Assembly (NCBI GenBank): GCA_002435955.1
Contig: DIWZ01000006.1
Coordinates: forward strand, 1 to 64,000
DNA from: Pelobacter sp. UBA6093
Lineage (GTDB): Bacteria; Desulfobacterota; Desulfuromonadia; Desulfuromonadales; Syntrophotaleaceae
Length of the DNA: 64,000 nt
Reading direction: 5' to 3'
Shown here piece by piece: positions 34,056-43,417 of the stretch. Under the pieces are notes generated by a model, which saw nothing but the letters and a program-made list of their open reading frames with translations, searched no databases and was not told where the DNA came from. Every line of letters starts with the position of its first letter. The first letter of the stretch is position 1. A program made the translations under genes and the position numbers.

Positions 34056-35174
34056 ATGAAAATTCTTCATATATTCGGGCGTATGACAAGAGGTGGTGCA
34101 GAAATGCGCACCCTTGATCTCATGCGCCATATTGACCAAGACCAATATAAATTTCACTTTTGTGCCCTTTCGGGGTTGCCTGGTGAACTGGATGATGAAG
34201 TGAGGGGGCTCGGGGGAGAGGTGTTTTATATCAAGCTTGGACGCAGTTTCCCCTCGAATTTCCGGCGTTTTCTACGTTCGGGAAATTATCAGGTAGTCCA
34301 TTCCCATGTGCATTATTTTTCCGGCTATGTATTGCGTCTGGCTGCGCAGGCAGGGGTTCCCGGGAGGATTGCACATTTCAGAAATATGGACGATGGTAAG
34401 GACCTCACATTGCTGAGGAAGATAAGAAATCGGATCATGAAAGGGTGGATAAACCGGTACGCCACAGACATTGTTGCTGTTTGCGAGGGGGCCATGAGGT
34501 CTGCCTGGGGAGAACAGTGGCATGCTGACCCAAGGTGCCAGGTAATTTACAATGGCCTGGACCTGTCAAAATTCAATGGGCCATTACAGCCTGACAGGGT
34601 ACGCAGAGAGTTCGGCCTGCCTGATAATTGTAAGCTGATTATTCATATCGGGCGAATGGTTCCACAAAAAAACCATGAACGAGTAATCTCCATATTCAAT
34701 GAAATAGCCTCCCGTCATTCCAATGTCGGCCTTCTCCTGGTGGGTCGTAGGGAGAATGGAGTTGAAAACAGATTAAGGGACATGATTGCCAGGTTTGACC
34801 TGGTTGAAAAGGTGGCGTTTGCCGGAGAGCGTAACGATGTGCCAAGACTTCTCAGATCCTCCGATATGATGATCTTTCCTTCGCTATGGGAGGGACTGCC
34901 TGGGGCAGTTCTTGAATCCTGCGCTGTGGGCACCCCGATTCTGGCAAGTGATTTACCTGGAGTTCGGGAAATCGCTGCACAATTTCCATGTTTTGTAAAA
35001 GCTGTGCCATTAAACACAGGTGATTCTGAATGGTCATTATTGGCAGAAGAAATATTAGAGAGCAAAGAACCTGCAGGTAGTGTAGAAAATAATTTCAACC
35101 ATTTTCAACAGAGTATATTTAACATTGATAAATGTGTTGAGGAATTTTGCAAGGTATGGGCAAGGAAGATGTAA
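34056..35174 (+). CDS. Glycosyltransferase family 4 protein (GT-B)
   Basis: This 372-residue GT4-type transferase adds a sugar to the growing lipid-linked unit on the cytoplasmic side. It begins with the usual MKILHIFGRMTRGGAEMRTL. The C-terminal donor-binding half has IHIGRMVPQKNHE near 195 and MIFPSLWEGLPGAVLESCAVGTPI near 271, the EX7E region. An in-frame ATG at 33963 would add 31 residues unlike the family. Neither start has an ideal RBS, so the start is uncertain. Donor and acceptor are unknown. Base composition falls towards its 3' end, where the AT-rich tract begins. Confidence 0.85.
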   Translation: MKILHIFGRMTRGGAEMRTLDLMRHIDQDQYKFHFCALSGLPGELDDEVRGLGGEVFYIKLGRSFPSNFRRFLRSGNYQVVHSHVHYFSGYVLRLAAQAGVPGRIAHFRNMDDGKDLTLLRKIRNRIMKGWINRYATDIVAVCEGAMRSAWGEQWHADPRCQVIYNGLDLSKFNGPLQPDRVRREFGLPDNCKLIIHIGRMVPQKNHERVISIFNEIASRHSNVGLLLVGRRENGVENRLRDMIARFDLVEKVAFAGERNDVPRLLRSSDMMIFPSLWEGLPGAVLESCAVGTPILASDLPGVREIAAQFPCFVKAVPLNTGDSEWSLLAEEILESKEPAGSVENNFNHFQQSIFNIDKCVEEFCKVWARKM

Positions 35175-35198
35175 CCTATTAATCAAATAGGAAAATAA

Positions 35199-36671
35199 AT
35201 GAATAGTAATTATATGGACGACAAAATTGATAGTAGTGTTGGTGATTTAGTAGTGAGTCAAAACAATGTCGAACATGTATGGTCCTGTATTTATGGTTCC
35301 TTATCGTTGGGGTTGTTGATAATCCTTCTTATTGAACCAAGTTATGGAAGCTTTTCTATAAGAACCTATTGTGTTTTAAATCTTTTGGTATTTACCTTTA
35401 GTTTTTTGTTCAATAACTATATTTTAAAACTTAATATTTTATCTTTGCCGCAGGTATTCCTTTTAGTTACGTTTTTGTATACGTCAGGCTTATTGACACT
35501 TTTTGCATTCGGCCTTGCAGACTTATACTTAATGGTAACCTGGTATGACGAATATTATGCAGCCATAGCTATAAAAATGATTATGATGTCAATATTTGCT
35601 TTACAATTCGGTGTTTGTTTGGCTGCATTCCATAAATACAGCAACCAAAATATTCAAGAAGTTTGTATCGGAGAAAAATTTTCGGACGACTTATTTAAAT
35701 TAGGAGTTATAGGGTTCTTTGTTTCTATTTCAATCCTGATTATTAGTACGATACTTGGATCCGGGTATTCAGAGATGTTCCAATCCGGATACACAGATTT
35801 TAAGGCAACCCTGAAAGGTTCTGATGTCAGATTTTTTCTGACAGCTCTGTCGATTCTTTTGCCGGTATCAGTAATAATAATGGCATCTGGTGCCAAGACA
35901 GATAAGCAAATTAAATTAATTTACATTGTATCCTTTATAAGTTTGGTAGCGTTTTTATTGGCAGGGGATAGAGGTGGAGCTTTCAGTCTTTTAATCGCTT
36001 TGGTTTTTACTCTTACTTTAATAGGAAAAAAATACAGTTATGCAAAGATTATAATTGGAGCGATCATAGTCCTGATCCTTGTTCCAACTATAAAGGATTT
36101 ACGACGTCAACCCTTTTCGGAAGTTGTTGCTGAGGGCATTAGCCTGGTTTCTGAAAAATCACCTTTCTATAGAGCTTTTTCAGAGACAGGGGCGAGTTTT
36201 CAGACATTTCTTGGAACAATAATAATTATTCCAGAAATAGAGAATTATCGCTATGGGGACACCTATGTGGAGGCTTTATCAAAAATTATCCCAAACCTTG
36301 GGGCTTGGAAGCTTCGAGAAGATTCCGGTAGTTTGACCTCCTGGATCACTTCCTATATGAATCCTTACGGGAAAAGTGGATTAGGCTTTCTTCAAATTGC
36401 AGAATTTTATGTTCAGTTTGGCGTGGTTGGAATTTTCCTCGGTTTTTTCATGATAGGGTATTTCCTGACAAAGTGGCAAATAAAGTGCGAAATTGGTTTG
36501 TCTGACAGAAGGTGGGTTGCAATCAATGGATGTATTTTATGTTTTCTTTTAATTTGGATCAGAAATGACATCTTTAATTTTATTAGGCCTGCAGTCTGGT
36601 CAGCAATTTTAATTTTTGGGTGGACCTTTTTTGCAAAAGATAAGCACTCATATGATAAACGGAACATTTGA
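35199..36671 (+). CDS. Oligosaccharide repeat-unit polymerase-like membrane protein (Wzy)
   Basis: This 490-residue protein has about 11-12 predicted membrane helices and a large periplasmic loop (about 300-400, ending SGSLTSWITSYMNPYGKSGL). That plan fits Wzy polymerases, which are too variable for firm sequence assignment. The gene is notably AT-rich compared with the flanking regions, as is common for Wzy. It lies between glycosyltransferase genes. A polymerase/ligase-like protein of a different type is encoded at 55067. Confidence 0.7.
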   Translation: MNSNYMDDKIDSSVGDLVVSQNNVEHVWSCIYGSLSLGLLIILLIEPSYGSFSIRTYCVLNLLVFTFSFLFNNYILKLNILSLPQVFLLVTFLYTSGLLTLFAFGLADLYLMVTWYDEYYAAIAIKMIMMSIFALQFGVCLAAFHKYSNQNIQEVCIGEKFSDDLFKLGVIGFFVSISILIISTILGSGYSEMFQSGYTDFKATLKGSDVRFFLTALSILLPVSVIIMASGAKTDKQIKLIYIVSFISLVAFLLAGDRGGAFSLLIALVFTLTLIGKKYSYAKIIIGAIIVLILVPTIKDLRRQPFSEVVAEGISLVSEKSPFYRAFSETGASFQTFLGTIIIIPEIENYRYGDTYVEALSKIIPNLGAWKLREDSGSLTSWITSYMNPYGKSGLGFLQIAEFYVQFGVVGIFLGFFMIGYFLTKWQIKCEIGLSDRRWVAINGCILCFLLIWIRNDIFNFIRPAVWSAILIFGWTFFAKDKHSYDKRNI

Positions 36672-36730
36672 TTAGGTGTTTCGAAGGACTTTATATTATT
36701 ACAACTAAATAGAAAGTCGGTGTAAACACT

Positions 36731-37942
36731 ATGAATCTTGTCGTAACGCATGAAAAACGATTTGAAAAAGATGAAAACGGTCGTATTTACACGGATAATG
36801 AAAATTCAACGGGGTATTTCTTTTTCAAAAGATACCTGGATGTCTTTGATTCCGTGACAGTTGTTGGCCGGGCGAAAAAGACAGTTATATCGGAGAAATT
36901 TCCTGTTACTGGACCGGGTGTCAACTTCATTGAGGTACCATATTTTTGGGGACCCATGGATTATATCCGTAAGTCAAGATCCATAAAGAAAGCAATTCGC
37001 TCCATTTGCGCAGAAGCCAAAAACCACTCTGCCTTCATTGCCAGGTGTCCATCTATCTTTGGTGGGCTTTTGATCAGAGAGTTGATAAAAATTAAATTTC
37101 CGTATGCCATGGAAGTTGTATCAGATCCCTACGAGGTTTTTTCCCCAGGGTCTATACAGCATCCTCTGCGGCCGTTTTTACGTATAAAATCACCGATTGA
37201 TTTGAGAAGATATTGCTCAAATGCTTCTGCTGTATCCTATGTAACCAAATCTACCCTGCAAAAACGCTATCCTGCCTCCAAGGATGCTTTCACCACATAC
37301 TATTCCAGTATTAGAATGGACAACTCATATTTAGTGGATCAGCCACGCGATTATGACGATACGATTAAGCCGATCAAGCTGGTTACCGTTTGTACCCTTG
37401 AACAACTATATAAAGGGACTGATACTTTAATTGATGCGTTTGAGGTTTGTCTCCAAATGGGGGTTGATTCTCATCTGACCATTGTTGGTGACGGGAAATT
37501 CCGTAAAAATTTGGAAGAACGGGTTGCTTTAAAAGAAATAGGGCGAAAAGTTACTTTTCTTGGACGCTTGCCTTCCGGTGATGCCGTGAAAGAGCAGCTT
37601 GATAAGGCGGATCTTTTTGTTCTCCCTTCAAAAGGGGAAGGATTGCCACGGGCTATGATTGAAGCGATGGCCAGAGGATTGCCTTGCCTCGGGACTAATG
37701 CCAGTGGGATTCCAGAGCTATTGCCTCCCGACGCCATGGTCCCGGTTGGTGATGCTAAAGGGCTGGCAAAAAAAATCGCTGAGTTATACTTCAACCCTGC
37801 GCGCATGAAAACTATGTCTGTTAGAAATTTAGAGACAGCTAAAGAATATGCAGATGAAAAGTTGACCTATCGTAGAAATGAAATTTATAACTATATAAAA
37901 AGGAAAACAGAGCAAATTATACAGTATAATAATAGAAAATAG
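36731..37942 (+). CDS. Glycosyltransferase family 4 protein
   Basis: This 403-residue GT-B transferase shows the C-terminal donor-site block LFVLPSKGEGLPRAMIEAMARGLPCL near 295-320 (glutamates of the EX7E motif) and VTFLGRLPSGDAVKEQL before it. The N-terminal half, starting MNLVVTHEKRFEKDENGRIY, is divergent. The gene is AT-rich and is followed 41 bases later by another GT4 gene. Its sugar donor is not predictable. Confidence 0.83.
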   Translation: MNLVVTHEKRFEKDENGRIYTDNENSTGYFFFKRYLDVFDSVTVVGRAKKTVISEKFPVTGPGVNFIEVPYFWGPMDYIRKSRSIKKAIRSICAEAKNHSAFIARCPSIFGGLLIRELIKIKFPYAMEVVSDPYEVFSPGSIQHPLRPFLRIKSPIDLRRYCSNASAVSYVTKSTLQKRYPASKDAFTTYYSSIRMDNSYLVDQPRDYDDTIKPIKLVTVCTLEQLYKGTDTLIDAFEVCLQMGVDSHLTIVGDGKFRKNLEERVALKEIGRKVTFLGRLPSGDAVKEQLDKADLFVLPSKGEGLPRAMIEAMARGLPCLGTNASGIPELLPPDAMVPVGDAKGLAKKIAELYFNPARMKTMSVRNLETAKEYADEKLTYRRNEIYNYIKRKTEQIIQYNNRK

Positions 37943-37983
37943 TGAATGTTTAAATTTATCGCAAATATGGGAGGTGCAACATA

Positions 37984-39150
37984 ATGGCCAAAGTTGTTAT
38001 AATAGGCAATCTTTCCAGATGTCTTATCACCTTTCGAGGGCCATTAATCAAGGAAATGATTGAAAACGGCCATGATGTGATCGCCTGTGCTCCAGATGCT
38101 CCAGAAAATATTAAAGAAGAACTTAATAAATTGGGAGCATCCTATCATGATATTAGTCTGGACCGAACAGGTATGAACTTCCTCCAGGACTTAAGGGGGA
38201 TTTTAAACATGGTCAGGTTCTTGAAAAGGGTCAAGCCAGATGTTGTGCTCACCTATACAATAAAGCCAAATATTTATGGATCCATCAGTGCCAATATAGC
38301 TAAAGTGCCTATGGTCGGGTCAATTATTACCGGTTTAGGTCACCCATTTTCTGATTCTGCTAGTGTTATATTAAAACTAGCTACTGTGTTCCTTTATCGT
38401 TTAGCCATAACCAAAAAACACGTAATGTTTTTTCAAAACAGAGATGATATGGATTTGTTTTTAGAAAAAAAAATTGTTGATAAACAAAATCGTTTGGTTT
38501 TGATAAATGGCTCTGGTGTCGATATAAAATATTTTTCCTCCAAAAAACTTCCTGCTCAAATTTCGTTTCTTCTAATTGCCAGATTGTTAAAAGAAAAAGG
38601 TGTAAGAGAATATGCAGAAGCAGCCAAAATTTTAAAGAAAAAGTATCCCGACATTGTTTTTCGTTTAGTTGGCCCTATTAAGGACGATCGGTTCCATATC
38701 ACACAAGATGAACTTGATCAGTGGGTAAAGGAGGGCCGCATTGAATTCTTAGGCTTTCTGGATGATGTTCGAAATGCAGTTGAAGACGCGTTTGTTTATG
38801 TATTACCAAGCTATCGAGAAGGCACGCCTAGATCAGTGCTTGAGGCTATGGCTATGTCACGGCCGATTATTACTACCGATGCACCAGGTTGCCGGGAGAC
38901 TGTCATTGATGGTGTTAACGGGTTTTTAATTCCAGTAGGGGATTCCGAAGCATTAGCCAAAGCCATGGAAAAATTTATTTTGCAGCCTTCCATGGGACAT
39001 ATGATGGCCTCTGCCAGTCGCCGGATTGCTGAAGAAAAATTTGATGTTGAAAAGGTCAATCATGTGATTTTGGATAACCTGGGATTGCTTAGTAACCCGT
39101 GTGGACAGAAAAGTCCAAAAGTTGCCGTGAATTCCGCTTCGCCCGATTAG
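37984..39150 (+). CDS. Glycosyltransferase family 4 protein, PglA/WbnH-like
   Basis: This 388-residue GT-B transferase starts AKVVIIGNLSRCLITFRGPLI and has GSIITGLGHPFSD near 115. The donor block is VYVLPSYREGTPRSVLEAMAMSRPII near 275. This resembles enzymes that add a HexNAc or hexose to the first lipid-linked sugar, such as PglA; the link is by general similarity. GGAGGT lies 8 bases before the ATG. It overlaps the upstream part of the sugar-transferase reading frame; that gene's likely start is 99 bases after this stop. Confidence 0.83.
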   Translation: MAKVVIIGNLSRCLITFRGPLIKEMIENGHDVIACAPDAPENIKEELNKLGASYHDISLDRTGMNFLQDLRGILNMVRFLKRVKPDVVLTYTIKPNIYGSISANIAKVPMVGSIITGLGHPFSDSASVILKLATVFLYRLAITKKHVMFFQNRDDMDLFLEKKIVDKQNRLVLINGSGVDIKYFSSKKLPAQISFLLIARLLKEKGVREYAEAAKILKKKYPDIVFRLVGPIKDDRFHITQDELDQWVKEGRIEFLGFLDDVRNAVEDAFVYVLPSYREGTPRSVLEAMAMSRPIITTDAPGCRETVIDGVNGFLIPVGDSEALAKAMEKFILQPSMGHMMASASRRIAEEKFDVEKVNHVILDNLGLLSNPCGQKSPKVAVNSASPD

Positions 39151-39248
39151 TGCTGAGATTGGCGCTGAAGGTTTCAACACCGATCAGCGAGGAATTTGTC
39201 AAAATTGGGAATCTATCCACCCGTTCACTTAGCGAGCTGAAACCGCGC

Positions 39249-39908
39249 ATGAAAAGATCTCTGGATTTGATCGTTTCCATATTACTGCTGGTTCTTAGCC
39301 TGCCTCTTGTCGGGTTGGTAGCCTTGGCTATACTTATGAGTATGGGGCCTCCGGTGTTTTTCCGCCAGATACGTCCGGGACTGCATTGCCAGCCTTTTAG
39401 TTTGTTGAAATTCAGAAGCATGTGCAACGCATACGACGACAAAGGGAATATGCTTCCCGGCCAACAAAGGATTACGCGACTGGGGCGTTTACTGCGCAGC
39501 CTGAGCCTTGATGAGTTGCCTCAATTGTTCAATGTTTTGCGGGGAGATATGAGTCTGGTAGGCCCGCGGCCGTTGCTCACGAAATATCTGGAGCTTTACA
39601 CCCCTGAACAGATGCGACGCCAGGAGGTAAAACCCGGGATAACGGGATGGGCCCAGGTCAATGGGCGCAATGGCATTACCTGGGAAGACAAGTTTGCGCT
39701 GGATGTGTGGTATGTCGATCATCAATCTATTTGGCTCGATCTGAAAATTCTCTGGCTGACCCTGATCAAGGTTGTCAGTCGGGAAGGTGTAACGACAGCA
39801 GGGGGGACTCTCGCCGCACATTTTGCAGGTACACGAAAAGAGAAGCGGGAGGGGACTCTTCCCTCAGACTCACTTCCGACTGCTGAACAAACAAAGGATG
39901 CTGAATGA
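39249..39908 (+). CDS. Initiating sugar-phosphate transferase (PglC-like)
   Basis: This 219-residue membrane-bound enzyme transfers a sugar phosphate to undecaprenyl phosphate, starting a repeat unit. One N-terminal membrane segment (SLDLIVSILLLVLSLPLVGLV) is followed by the catalytic domain: FFRQIRPG, LLKFRSM near 57, SLDELPQLFNVLRGDMSLVGPRPL near 85 and KPGITGWAQVNGRN. This short form lacks the extra helices of WbaP/WcaJ. I chose the ATG at 39249 because MKRSLDLIVS is the standard PglC-type start. It overlaps the next gene by ATGA. A second enzyme of this family is at 45518. Confidence 0.88.
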   Translation: MKRSLDLIVSILLLVLSLPLVGLVALAILMSMGPPVFFRQIRPGLHCQPFSLLKFRSMCNAYDDKGNMLPGQQRITRLGRLLRSLSLDELPQLFNVLRGDMSLVGPRPLLTKYLELYTPEQMRRQEVKPGITGWAQVNGRNGITWEDKFALDVWYVDHQSIWLDLKILWLTLIKVVSREGVTTAGGTLAAHFAGTRKEKREGTLPSDSLPTAEQTKDAE

Positions 39909-40960
39909 TGCTATCTTCCCGAAGAAAAACCACAGTACTTTTGACCGGTGCGGGCGGCGACCAGTGCGTGTTTATCTGGAAAGCTCTCAAGCAGTCGACT
40001 CTCGACATACGCATCGTGGCGTGCGACAGCTCTTACCTTGCCGTTGGGTTGTACCGCACCGATCGAGGCTATGTCATTCCCCGTGCCGGTTCGGATGATT
40101 ATCTGGCTCGTATCAAGGAAATTATTACGACCGAAAAAATCGATATTGTCATGACCGGAGGCAGTGAAGAGATGATGGTGCTTGGTGAGCGTGCTCCGCA
40201 GATTCAGGAGGAAACGGGTGCGTATATTGTCGCTCCTCACTTCGAGACCCTGAAGATTGCCGCGGACAAGTGGAAACTGGTCTCCTTTTTGAAAGAGAAC
40301 GGCTTCAGCTATCCACAATCATGCATTCCCGAGGATAAGCCGTCCTTAGATCGTTTCCTTCAGGATGTACCCTTTCCCTACATCGTTAAAAGCCGTTTCG
40401 GGGCCGGGTCTCGCGGGCTGGCTGTGGCGCATGACCGACAACAGCTTGAGCTTTTCGTTGACCAGGTGAACTATCCTATCATCCAGGAATATCTTCTGCC
40501 CGATGATGAAGAGTTCACGGTGGGGTGCTTTTGCAACAGCCAGGCGAAAGCGGTGGGATCGATTATCATGAAAAGGACGCTGGGGCACGGGCTGACCAAT
40601 AAGGCCAGTGTGATCTTTCACGAGGGCATTACCCGCTACTGTGAAAGCATCGCCGAAAAGCTGGGATATATTGGTCCGTTGAATCTCCAGCTGCGCCTGA
40701 CGGAGCATGGACCGGTACTTTTTGAAATCAACCCGAGGTTTTCCAGTACGGAATCGGCCCGGGCTTATTATAATTTCAATATGCCTGAAATGTGTATCCG
40801 GCATTTTATTTTTCACGAAGAAATCCCCCGGCCGGCCGTAAGAAACGGCTATTTTTTCCGGGTTTTCGATGATGTTTTTGTCGATGGGGCAGCAATTGAA
40901 AAGACCCGTGAAACTGGCGTCTCTACAGGGATGCCGGGTAAGCTGGTGCGTAATTTTTAG
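39905..40960 (+). CDS. ATP-grasp protein, carbamoyl-phosphate-synthase-like
   Basis: This 351-residue protein has an N-terminal nucleotide-binding-like fold (TVLLTGAGGDQCVFIWKAL), then an ATP-grasp domain with PYIVKSRFGAGSRGLAVAHD near 158, IIQEYLLPDDEEFTVGCF near 195 and FEINPRFSSTES near 276. ATP-grasp enzymes join a carboxylate to an amine or thiol through an acyl phosphate. In a polysaccharide cluster it may attach an amino acid or another acyl group, but no substrate can be named. It overlaps the sugar transferase gene by 4 bases. Confidence 0.8.
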   Translation: MMLSSRRKTTVLLTGAGGDQCVFIWKALKQSTLDIRIVACDSSYLAVGLYRTDRGYVIPRAGSDDYLARIKEIITTEKIDIVMTGGSEEMMVLGERAPQIQEETGAYIVAPHFETLKIAADKWKLVSFLKENGFSYPQSCIPEDKPSLDRFLQDVPFPYIVKSRFGAGSRGLAVAHDRQQLELFVDQVNYPIIQEYLLPDDEEFTVGCFCNSQAKAVGSIIMKRTLGHGLTNKASVIFHEGITRYCESIAEKLGYIGPLNLQLRLTEHGPVLFEINPRFSSTESARAYYNFNMPEMCIRHFIFHEEIPRPAVRNGYFFRVFDDVFVDGAAIEKTRETGVSTGMPGKLVRNF

Positions 40961-41029
40961 TTCTTGGGGGCAACGTAATGGCCTTGACGGTTCGCCGGTC
41001 ACAGGCAGATTAAGGACAGATAATTACAC

Positions 41030-41866
41030 ATGATGTCTTCCGACGCACCACGTATTACAGGGATCTATCATATCCATTCCGATTTTTCCTATGACGGGAA
41101 AAATCGTCTTGCGGAAATCGCGGCGTGGGCCAAGGTCCACGAATTGGGTTTTGTGTTGCTCACCGAACATGATCTCGGGTTCGATCAGGAAAAATTCGAT
41201 GAATATTGCAGACAGTGTTCAAACAGCAGCGGTGACGTTCTGCTGGTGCCCGGCATCGAATACGAGGTCATCCATGAGGGCGCTATTATTCACATCGGAG
41301 CCATTGGCGTGCCGATATTGCTGGATCGGGGGACTATAGAGCAAGGTCTCATCCCTTTGGTCGAAGCCATACACCGCCATGGCGGGTTGGCGGTTTTGCA
41401 TCATCCCAACAACATTAAAAGAGTGTTGACCAAAAAAATAATTGAATCCTTTGATTTTATTGAACTGTGGAATACCAAATTCGACTGTGGTTTCGGTCCG
41501 AATCTTCAGTTTCTCCGTTGGTTGAAAGGCATGCACAGTTCCGGTCCGTATCTTGTTTCGGCCGATATTCATGATGTCGGACGATTCGGAAAAGCCAATA
41601 TTGCCTTTATCGACATGGAGATAAAAGCCGATAATTTGCAACTTTCCGCGATTGTCAATTGTATGAGACAGCTGCGCTACCGGTGCCGCTCCGGGAGTTG
41701 GCTCTTTTACCCCGAGGGTAACTGCCAGATCCCTAATCGCCTTTATTGGCTGTTGCCGGTTGTTTGTCTGATCAAGAAGAAGGTGTTCCGATTTGCCAGG
41801 TTTTTCATACCGGAAAAATACAGACAGGCTGTCTATAGTCGTGTGAACCGGTCATGGATTCGATGA
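41030..41866 (+). CDS. PHP-domain metal-dependent hydrolase/phosphoesterase
   Basis: This 278-residue protein shows the PHP metal motifs: YHIHSDFSYDG near 14 (HxH), LLTEHDLGF near 43, GIEYEVI near 76, VLHHPNN near 122 and SADIHDVGRFG near 177. The family includes histidinol phosphatases and polymerase proofreading domains. The C-terminal 60 residues are basic and hydrophobic and might contact membrane (PVVCLIKKKVFRFARFFIP). It lies between an ATP-grasp gene and a FemX-like gene, so its substrate may be a pathway intermediate; this is a guess. Confidence 0.78.
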   Translation: MMSSDAPRITGIYHIHSDFSYDGKNRLAEIAAWAKVHELGFVLLTEHDLGFDQEKFDEYCRQCSNSSGDVLLVPGIEYEVIHEGAIIHIGAIGVPILLDRGTIEQGLIPLVEAIHRHGGLAVLHHPNNIKRVLTKKIIESFDFIELWNTKFDCGFGPNLQFLRWLKGMHSSGPYLVSADIHDVGRFGKANIAFIDMEIKADNLQLSAIVNCMRQLRYRCRSGSWLFYPEGNCQIPNRLYWLLPVVCLIKKKVFRFARFFIPEKYRQAVYSRVNRSWIR

Positions 41867-42163
41867 AGTTCTCCGATTGACCGGGTAAAATGCTGGATGC
41901 TGCGGAACTCGCAGGGCTCTGTTTATGGGTTTTTTCTTTATCCTGGATTAATTCATGACGACTTTTGCTTCAATCACCAATTATGCACAATCTCAAGACG
42001 TGCTTCGTTCTTGCGATTTGGCGTATTGCAAACACTTCTGCAGGGAACTTTCCTGCGTTTGGTTTGATCTGACCCACATTTGTCGGTTTCGCAAAGTAGC
42101 CTTACAAATAAGCCAGGTCGGGATTCTGACCTTGAGGAAGAGTTCCGATCAGCGGAACGATTT
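41867..42163 (+). other. Gap before the FemX-like gene
   Basis: This 297-base gap holds a 70-codon frame (41955-42167) whose stop overlaps the next gene's ATG by ATGA, but its sequence has no recognisable features and is probably not a gene. No terminator or clear promoter is seen. Confidence 0.4.
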
Positions 42164-43228
42164 ATGACTGGTGTTTTCCTGGATCCGACAGATAAGCGCT
42201 GGGCAGATTTTCTTGGGGAAGTCCCCCATGATGTGTACCACCTGCCGGCTTATGCGACGCTTGCTTCCCGTTGCGAAGGGGGGGAACCGGCAGCTTTTTA
42301 TGTGCGTGAGGGAAACGATGCCATGCTGGTGCCGCTATTATTGCGCCAAGTCCCCCATTTGCCCGGATGCAATAAGGAAATGCGAGATGCAACCAGTCCC
42401 TATGGGTATCCGTCCCCCCTGTTTTCCCGCCCCGAAAGGATCGAGGCCTGCCGTAACCTTCTGCTGAATATGGTAGAGGTTGCCCGTAGCCAGGGCATGG
42501 TCACACTTTTTTTGCGTTTGCATCCCCTTCTTGGTTGTCCTCTAGAGGCTTTCCCGGAAAACGGAGACCTGGTTCAGCATGGACAGACCGTCAGCATCAA
42601 TCTGGCTCGCCCCCTGGAAGAAATCATTCGGGACACTTCCAGCAATCATCGAAGAGGCCTTCGTAAACTTGCTCAAGCCGGTTTCCATGTCGTGCTGGAT
42701 GAATGGAATGATTACCCGGAATTTATCCGTCTTTATCGTGAAACGATGAACAGGATAGGGGCCCATCCCTTTTATCAATTCGAGGGGACTTATTTTGACG
42801 ATCTAAGGCATTTTCTGAAGCCGAATCTACACCTTTGCAGTGTGTTTTCTGCCAAAGGAGAACTGGCTTCGGCAGGGCTTTTTACTGTGGTTGGTGATCT
42901 TGTGGAATATCACCTTGGTTGCAGTAGCGAGGAATACCTGAAGTTGGCTCCGTCAAAAATGATGTTCGATTTTATGCGAAGATGGGGGCATGATAAAGGA
43001 CTTCGATTGCTTCATCTTGGTGGCGGTCTGGGAGGGCAAAATGATTCCCTCTTCGATTTCAAGGCCGGATTTTCCTCGGAATACACCCCATTTCACACCT
43101 TCCGTCTGGTTCTGGAGAAATCTGCCTACAGCGCATTATGCGCTGCCCGGCAAAAACTGACAGACGCACCAGGGGGATCCGATGATTTTTTCCCTTTGTA
43201 TAGAAAACCTTTGAAAACAGAAAGGTGA
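42164..43228 (+). CDS. FemAB/FemX-like GNAT-fold transferase
   Basis: This 354-residue protein resembles the FemAB/BioF2-like acetyltransferase superfamily (PF13480 type). The region SSNHRRGLRKLAQAGFHV near 150 matches the usual HR-x-x-[RK] helix, followed by ELASAGLFTVVGDLVEYHLG near 237 and LLHLGGGLGGQNDSLFDFK near 285. Fem enzymes transfer amino acids from aminoacyl-tRNA; related proteins in polysaccharide clusters are of unknown activity. The ATG at 42164 gives a compact N-terminus, but an in-frame TTG at 42080 exists, so the start is uncertain. An ATP-grasp gene follows. Confidence 0.78.
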   Translation: MTGVFLDPTDKRWADFLGEVPHDVYHLPAYATLASRCEGGEPAAFYVREGNDAMLVPLLLRQVPHLPGCNKEMRDATSPYGYPSPLFSRPERIEACRNLLLNMVEVARSQGMVTLFLRLHPLLGCPLEAFPENGDLVQHGQTVSINLARPLEEIIRDTSSNHRRGLRKLAQAGFHVVLDEWNDYPEFIRLYRETMNRIGAHPFYQFEGTYFDDLRHFLKPNLHLCSVFSAKGELASAGLFTVVGDLVEYHLGCSSEEYLKLAPSKMMFDFMRRWGHDKGLRLLHLGGGLGGQNDSLFDFKAGFSSEYTPFHTFRLVLEKSAYSALCAARQKLTDAPGGSDDFFPLYRKPLKTER

Positions 43229-43236
43229 TGCGTGAA

Positions 43237-43268
43237 ACATCGTGACAGCTTCAAGTGCTGAACGATGT
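43237..43268 (+). other. Stable hairpin in the FemX-ATP-grasp intergenic gap
   Basis: ACATCGT (43237-43243) pairs with ACGATGT (43262-43268), and CAGC with GCTG inside. There is no T-run, so it may stabilise or process mRNA rather than end transcription. Confidence 0.55.
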
Positions 43269-43417
43269 AGTTGTCACCTGTTATGATTGTTTTCGAGACG
43301 CCAACGCCGGTTTGACAATTTTCGCAGCAGTGATATCAAACATAGTAAAGGTATAAAGTTTTCTGGCGATGATTATAGTCGGTTGATTGGTTGTAGCTAT
43401 TCCTTTGGAGCTTGTTG

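Noticed and set aside
41955..42167. 70-codon frame whose stop overlaps the ATG of the FemX-like gene
   Set aside because: The coupling is suggestive, but the sequence shows no domain, RBS or conserved composition.
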